Source: Umezawaea sp049997955
GTDB lineage: Bacteria; Actinomycetota; Actinomycetes; Mycobacteriales; Pseudonocardiaceae
Assembly: GCA_049997955.1 (NCBI GenBank)
Contig: JAEBDY010000010.1
Span: 310,001 to 374,000, forward strand
Reading direction: 5' to 3'
DNA length: 64,000 bases
The notes under the pieces are model-generated. The model saw nothing but the letters and a program-made list of their open reading frames with translations, did not search any database and had not been told where the DNA came from. A program made the position numbers and the translations under genes. Positions within the stretch are counted from its first letter, which is position 1. Each line of letters begins with the position of its first letter. Shown here piece after piece: positions 59,751-64,000 of this stretch.

Positions 59751-61339
59751 GACGATGCCTCCTCTGCGACGCCCGCGAGCTCGGTCGCGGCGCTGCCTTC
59801 CATCACGATGTCGAGCACGGCCGCCTCGGTCAGCTCGGCGGCCGGTCGGTCGGCGAGCACCTCGCCCTCGCGCAGCACGAGGACCCGGTCGGCGAGGCCG
59901 AGCACCTCGGGCACCTCGCTGGACACCAGGACCACGGCCACCCCGTCGGCGGCCAGTTCGTGCACGAGCCGGTACAGCTCCGCCCGCGCGCCGACGTCGA
60001 CGCCGCGGGTGGGTTCGTCCAGCAGCAGGACCCGGCAGCCGCGCACCAGCCAGCGCGCGACGACGGCCTTCTGCTGGTTGCCGCCGGAGAACGTCCCCAC
60101 GAGGCGGCGCGGGTCGGGGGGCCGCAGCTCCAGCTTCTCCAGCACCGCGCGCGAGTCCTTCATCTCCCGCGCCCGGTCGGTGAACCCGGCGGTGCTGTAG
60201 GCGCCGAGGCTCGCCAGGATCACGTTGTGCGAGACGGGCAGTTGCAGCAGCAGGGCCTGGCTCTTGCGCTCCTCCGGCGCCAGGCCGATCCCGGCCTTGA
60301 CGGCGGCGGAGACGCTGCCCGGCTTGAGCGGCTTCCCGTTGACGGTCACGGTCCCGGAGTCGGGCTTGCGGGCCCCGAACACGGTCTCCAGGATCTCGCT
60401 GCGCCCGGCGCCGACGAGGCCGGCGATGCCGAGCACCTCCCCCGCGTGCACGGTGAAGCTGACGTCGGCGAACTCGCCCGCCCTGGTCAGCCCCTCGACC
60501 TTGAGGACCTCGATCCGCTCGTCGGCCGTGGACTCCTCGCGGACCGGGAACACCGTGTTGACCTGGCGGCCCGACATGAGGTTCACCAGCTCGGAGGTGG
60601 GCGTGTCGGCGGCGAGCCCGGCGGCGACGGTGCGGCCGTCCTTGAGGACGGTGACGCGGCTGCCGATGCGGCGGATCTCCTCCAGCCGGTGCGAGATGTA
60701 GACGACGGACACGCCGTCGGCCGCCAGTTCGCCGACGATGCGGAACAGGTTGTCCACCTCGTCGGAGGCCAGCGCGGCGGTCGGCTCGTCCATGACGATG
60801 AGCCGCGCGTCGTGGGCCAGCGCCCGCGCCATCGACACGAGCTGCTGCCCGGCGGCGGACAGCAGGCCGACCTCCCGCTCGGGCGGGATCTCCGCGTGCC
60901 CGAGCCTGCGCATCAGCGCGGCGGCCTCGGCGTTCGCGGCACCCCGGCGGCTGAACCCGAACCGGGACTTCTCGTGCCCGAGGAACACGTTCTCCGCGAC
61001 GGAGAGCCCCGGCACGAGGTCCAGCTCCTGGTACATCGTCGCGATCCCGAGGCGCAGCGCGGCCACCGGCGACGACAGCGACGCGGGCCTGCCCTGCCAC
61101 AGGATCTCGCCGTGGTCCGGCCGGTGCGCCCCCGAGAGGACCTTGATCAGCGTGGACTTGCCCGCGCCATTCTGGCCGAGCAGGCAGTGCACCTCGCCCG
61201 GCAGCACGCTCAGCTCGACTCCGTCGAGCGCGCGGACACCGGGGAACTCCTTCACGATGCCGACCATCCTCAGCAGCGGCTGCCCGAGTTCGTCCTGGCC
61301 GCCGTGGTCCACCACGGGGTCGTCCACATCGGCGCTCAT
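59747..61339 (-). CDS. Sugar ABC transporter ATP-binding protein, two-domain RbsA type
   Basis: A 530-residue protein with two ATPase domains. Domain one has Walker A GQNGAGKST, signature LLSAAGQQLVSMARAL and Walker B LIVMDEPTAAL. Domain two has a degenerate Walker A (GLVGAGRSE), signature FSGGNQQKAVVARWL and Walker B VLLLDEPTRGVDVGA, as in all RbsA/MglA proteins. ATG 61339 overlaps the regulator stop (ATGA). Confidence 0.94.
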   Translation of the reverse strand: MSADVDDPVVDHGGQDELGQPLLRMVGIVKEFPGVRALDGVELSVLPGEVHCLLGQNGAGKSTLIKVLSGAHRPDHGEILWQGRPASLSSPVAALRLGIATMYQELDLVPGLSVAENVFLGHEKSRFGFSRRGAANAEAAALMRRLGHAEIPPEREVGLLSAAGQQLVSMARALAHDARLIVMDEPTAALASDEVDNLFRIVGELAADGVSVVYISHRLEEIRRIGSRVTVLKDGRTVAAGLAADTPTSELVNLMSGRQVNTVFPVREESTADERIEVLKVEGLTRAGEFADVSFTVHAGEVLGIAGLVGAGRSEILETVFGARKPDSGTVTVNGKPLKPGSVSAAVKAGIGLAPEERKSQALLLQLPVSHNVILASLGAYSTAGFTDRAREMKDSRAVLEKLELRPPDPRRLVGTFSGGNQQKAVVARWLVRGCRVLLLDEPTRGVDVGARAELYRLVHELAADGVAVVLVSSEVPEVLGLADRVLVLREGEVLADRPAAELTEAAVLDIVMEGSAATELAGVAEEASS

Positions 61340-62595
61340 CGGGCCACCATCCCTTCCGTGTTCTTCGTGTGCTCCTCGATCGGCACGACGGCCGGGTCGT
61401 CCAGCACGCGCCGCAGCGCGTGCACCGCGCCGCCCGTGGCCGGGGCCTGGAACCCCAGCCGGGAGCCGACGACCGTCGCGCCACCGGCCCCCTCGGCGAG
61501 GACGCGCGCGGCGACCTCGGAGCGGACCGGCTCGACCAGCCACTCGGGCAGGGCGGCGAAGTAGCCGCCCAGCACCACGGCGGCCGGGTTGAGCAGGTTG
61601 ACCAGCACCGCGACGCCCGCGCCGAGCGCCGCGCCGATCTGGTGCAGGGCGTCGAGGGTGCGCCGGTCACCGGTTTCCGCCCGCGCCCTGACCAGCGCCA
61701 TCCGGGCGTCCGGGTCGAGCGCCGGGTCGCGGACCGGGTCGTCGGGGGTGGCGCAGGCGTGCAGCAGCGCGCCGAGGCCGACCTGCGTCTCCCAGCAGCC
61801 GCGCCGCCCGCAGGAGCACCAGGGGCCGAGCGGGTCCAGCGTCATGTGGCCGACCTCGCCCGCGTAGCCGAGGTGGCCGCGCACGAGTTCGCCGCGCGAG
61901 ACGGCCCCGGCGCCGACGCCGTGGTCGCCGGTGAGGTAGACGAAGTCGTCGAGCCCGACCGCCGCGCCCGCGTGGTGCTCGGCGATCGCGCCGAGGTTGG
62001 CGTCGTTGTCGGCGTCGAAGAAGTCCAGGGCGAGCCCGGTGCGGGCGGCCAGGCCGTTGCGCAGGGCGACCTCGCGCCACCGCAGCCGGGGGGCGAACCG
62101 CACCACGGCGCCGTCGGTGTCGACGAGCCCCGGCACGGCGGCCGTGGCCCCCACGACCCACCCGCCGCGCGCCCGGACGTCGTCGATCACGCCGGTCAGG
62201 ACGTCGGAGAGGAGGTCCAGCACGCGTTCGGGGCCGGAGGCGGGGACGTCGCAGGCGATCTGCCGGTGCAGCATCACCTCGCCGGTGATGTCGAGGACGA
62301 TCGCGCCGACGTGCTCCACGTGCAGGTCGAGACCGACCCCGCAGGCCGCGGCAGGCCGGAGTTCGACCAGCTCACCGGGCCTGCCCTGGCCGCCCGCCGT
62401 GGTACCGGCCGGGCGGACGAGGCCGCGCTGCGCCAGGTCCCCGACGAGGGAGGAGACGGTCGCCTTGGAGAGGCCGGAGTGCACGGCGAGCTGCGCGCGG
62501 GAGATCTGGCCGTGCTCGCGCAGCGTTCGCACGAGGAGGGCCAGGTTCGCCCGGCGCGAACCTGTTCGGTCCGCCGGGCCCGGATGACGCAGCAC
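61336..62595 (-). CDS. ROK-family transcriptional regulator of the sugar ABC operon
   Basis: A 419-residue NagC/XylR-type protein. N-terminal winged helix HGQISRAQLAVHSGLSKATVSSLVGDLAQRGLV and a ROK sugar-kinase-fold domain with GVGLDLHVEHVGAIV and the zinc motif GHMTLDPLGPWCSCGRRGCWE. DNA-binding is thus intact. First gene of the importer operon, so it probably autoregulates it in response to the imported sugar. GTG 62595 follows GGAG at five bases; upstream repeats are likely operators. Confidence 0.92.
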   Translation of the reverse strand: MLRHPGPADRTGSRRANLALLVRTLREHGQISRAQLAVHSGLSKATVSSLVGDLAQRGLVRPAGTTAGGQGRPGELVELRPAAACGVGLDLHVEHVGAIVLDITGEVMLHRQIACDVPASGPERVLDLLSDVLTGVIDDVRARGGWVVGATAAVPGLVDTDGAVVRFAPRLRWREVALRNGLAARTGLALDFFDADNDANLGAIAEHHAGAAVGLDDFVYLTGDHGVGAGAVSRGELVRGHLGYAGEVGHMTLDPLGPWCSCGRRGCWETQVGLGALLHACATPDDPVRDPALDPDARMALVRARAETGDRRTLDALHQIGAALGAGVAVLVNLLNPAAVVLGGYFAALPEWLVEPVRSEVAARVLAEGAGGATVVGSRLGFQAPATGGAVHALRRVLDDPAVVPIEEHTKNTEGMVAR

Positions 62596-62622
62596 GAACG
62601 CTCCACTTCGTTGAGGAGCCGA

Positions 62623-62740
62623 TCAAAAGTCGGTGTCTCAGCTCACAAAGGAGCCTGAACTACCACCCATATCGGACGCAATACGCCATTTAGAGCAAGA
62701 AGCAGGGGTGACTTTCGCTCAGATCATACAAAAGTCGGTC
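62623..62740 (-). promoter_or_regulatory. Promoter region of the sugar ABC operon with direct repeats
   Basis: The 11-base word CAAAAGTCGGT occurs at 62624-62634 and 62729-62739, about 105 bases apart, in an unusually AT-rich gap. Between them on the minus strand TATGAT (62723-62728) is a good -10. The repeats flanking the promoter are likely ROK-regulator sites, possibly looped. Confidence 0.55.
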
Positions 62741-62770
62741 GGAAGAACACGAAACTTTGGAGTCATGCGG

Positions 62771-63186
62771 CGTTCACCGCACCGAGTGGCCGGGTGATGA
62801 CAACGTTGTCGGAGATCGCTTCTCCGCACTCCTGCGGAGGGCGGGCGCGAGTGCGAAGTGCGAGTGAGAGGTGCTGGAAGAAGAGGGCGCGAGGTGCTCT
62901 GCGGGGTTGCCGGGTACGGAGTGCGGGTCGTGGGCGGGAGGTGCCGATTGGCGGGGCGCGGGATGCCGGAGGGTGCGGGGCGCGGATCGGCGAAGTGCGG
63001 GCACGGTGGGCACGGGTGACGGACTGCCGGTGCCGGTGCCGGCGCGGGTGCCGGGTGCGGGTTGGCGCGGGCGCGGCGGGCACGAGTGACGGAGTGCCGG
63101 TGCGGGATGCGGGCGCGAGGTGCTGGTTGGCGCGGGCGTGGTGCCGGTGCGGAGTGCGAGTTGGCGGGCTGCCGGTGCGGGAAGCG
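62771..63186. repeat. G-rich low-complexity repeat tract
   Basis: Non-coding 416 bases dominated, from about 62820, by degenerate short words such as GGTGCGGG, GGTGCCGG and GGCGCGGG on the plus strand, with C-rich complement. It separates the two ROK genes. No conserved protein is visible in any frame; long open frames here are a composition effect. Confidence 0.7.
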
Positions 63187-64000
63187 TCAGGTGGGGGTGG
63201 AGAAGGCCCGGTCCGTGGCGGACCAGGCCGCGCCCGTCACGCCCGCCAGGTCGCCCAGCTCCGACAGCACGATCGGCAGGTTGCCCGTCGCCAGGGGCAG
63301 CGAGCGGCGGTAGACCGCGCCGCGGACCTCGGCCAGCAGCGAGTGCCCCAGGCGGGACACGCCACCGCCGATCACGACCATTCCGGGGTTGAGGAAGCTC
63401 ACCAGCGACGCCACGACGTGCCCGAGCCGCCTGCCGCCCTCGCGCACGAGGCTGGCCGCGGCGAAGTCGCCGGAGTTGGCCGCCACGCCCACGTCCTCGG
63501 CGGTCACCCGGCCGCGTTCCTCCAGCGCGCCGGCGAGCAGCGCCGACCGGCCGCTGCGGGCCAGCGTCAGCCCTTCGCGGGCCAGCGCCGCGCCGCCGAA
63601 GTACGCCTCCAGGCAGCCGACCTCGCCGCACGCGCACGCCGGGCCGAAGTCGTCCAGCCTGATGTGGCCGATGTCCCCGGCCGTCCCGGCGACACCCCGG
63701 TAGACCCGGCCGCCGAGCACGATGCCGCAGCCGATGCCCGTGCCGACCTTCACGAAGATCAGGTCGTCGAGGGACCGCGCGACCCCGGCGTGCCGCTCCC
63801 CCAGCGCCATCACGTTCACGTCGTTGTCGACGGTCACCGGGCAGCCCCACTTGCCCGCCAGCTCGTCGCGCACCGGGTACCGGTCCCAGCCGGGCATGAT
63901 CGGCGGCGCGACGGGCATGCCGTCCCGGAAGCTCACCGGTCCAGGAAGCCCTATCCCCGCCCCGATCAGGCGTCCCGGCGCTCGGGCCAGCACCTGCTCG
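63187..64000 (-). CDS. ROK-family protein (sugar kinase or regulator), 5-prime end outside the window
   Basis: At least 270 residues of a ROK protein. Visible: GAGIGLPGPVSFRDGMP, VTVDNDVNVMALGERHAG (catalytic-type Asp), VKVGTGIGCGIVLGGRVYRG, the zinc region GDIGHIRLDDFGPACACGEVGCLEAYFGG and the C-terminal NPGMVVIGGGVSRLG. The nucleotide-binding start and any helix-turn-helix lie beyond 64000, so kinase and repressor cannot be told apart. The second ROK gene flanking the sugar cluster. Confidence 0.88.
   Translation of the reverse strand, partial: EQVLARAPGRLIGAGIGLPGPVSFRDGMPVAPPIMPGWDRYPVRDELAGKWGCPVTVDNDVNVMALGERHAGVARSLDDLIFVKVGTGIGCGIVLGGRVYRGVAGTAGDIGHIRLDDFGPACACGEVGCLEAYFGGAALAREGLTLARSGRSALLAGALEERGRVTAEDVGVAANSGDFAAASLVREGGRRLGHVVASLVSFLNPGMVVIGGGVSRLGHSLLAEVRGAVYRRSLPLATGNLPIVLSELGDLAGVTGAAWSATDRAFSTPT

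Noticed and set aside
62774..63850. A minus-strand open frame extending across the G-rich tract
   Set aside because: The second half is out of frame with the ROK gene and the first half is low-complexity Pro/Arg/Thr. It is a composition effect.
1..64000. tRNA, rRNA, CRISPR arrays, transposases, phage genes
   Set aside because: None was recognised on either strand by eye. A dedicated RNA search could still find small RNAs that I cannot see.

Overview
This window is high-GC, gene-dense DNA from an actinomycete. GTG starts are frequent, stop/start overlaps of the ATGA or GTGA type are common, many regulators are present (LysR, TetR, MarR, PadR, GntR, PucR, XRE, ROK, NarL-type two-component), and there are Tat-type secreted proteins and a decayed 2-methylisoborneol cassette. 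A Pseudonocardiales-type genome fits best, but that placement is an inference. No rRNA, tRNA, CRISPR array, insertion sequence or phage module was recognised.

Region 1 (1-10.5 kb): a dipeptide-type ABC importer (permease, solute-binding lipoprotein, start of a second permease) and a serine hydrolase. Next come the wrecked remains of a geranyl-diphosphate methyltransferase / 2-methylisoborneol synthase pair, a Tat-exported FAD dehydrogenase divergent from a PucR-type regulator, and a LysR regulator. Region 2 (10.5-17.6 kb): three NarL-type response regulators and two histidine kinases around a threonine aldolase. One set is translationally coupled to a CPBP membrane protease and one response regulator is an orphan paralogue. 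Region 3 (17.7-29.4 kb): a secreted tripeptidyl-aminopeptidase-like hydrolase, a frameshifted RDD protein, SDR/TetR and hydrolase/MarR divergent pairs with clear operators, an FMN reductase, topoisomerase IB, a macrolide-type glycosyltransferase, and a dialkylglycine-decarboxylase gene with its divergent LysR regulator.

Region 4 (29.4-42.2 kb): a PadR-ATPase-FtsX export operon, small stress-type proteins (DUF6480, PRC barrel), a broken FAD oxidase, a lipoprotein GDSL esterase, GntR and XRE regulators, a thioredoxin-reductase-like flavoprotein, a methyltransferase, a gutted trypsin-like protease, a secreted polysaccharide lyase and an ArsR-type regulator.

Region 5 (42.5-64 kb) is the most interesting. 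It is a run of minus-strand genes that appears devoted to an unusual sugar/cyclitol chemistry. A ROK regulator drives a ribose-type ABC importer. Then come a Gfo/Idh/MocA dehydrogenase, a 1615-residue secreted ThuA / sugar-dehydrogenase / PKD / DUF1080 / FIMAH protein, and an eight-gene unit of which the first seven genes overlap end to end. That unit encodes inositol-3-phosphate synthase, a UbiA prenyltransferase, a TIM-barrel-EboA fusion, TatD hydrolase (EboB), EboE, an alkaline-phosphatase-superfamily phosphodiesterase (EboF-like) and two sugar-phosphate isomerases. It looks like an actinobacterial version of the ebo cluster in which the EboD cyclase is replaced by inositol-phosphate synthase. 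Strong hairpin terminators separate the units.
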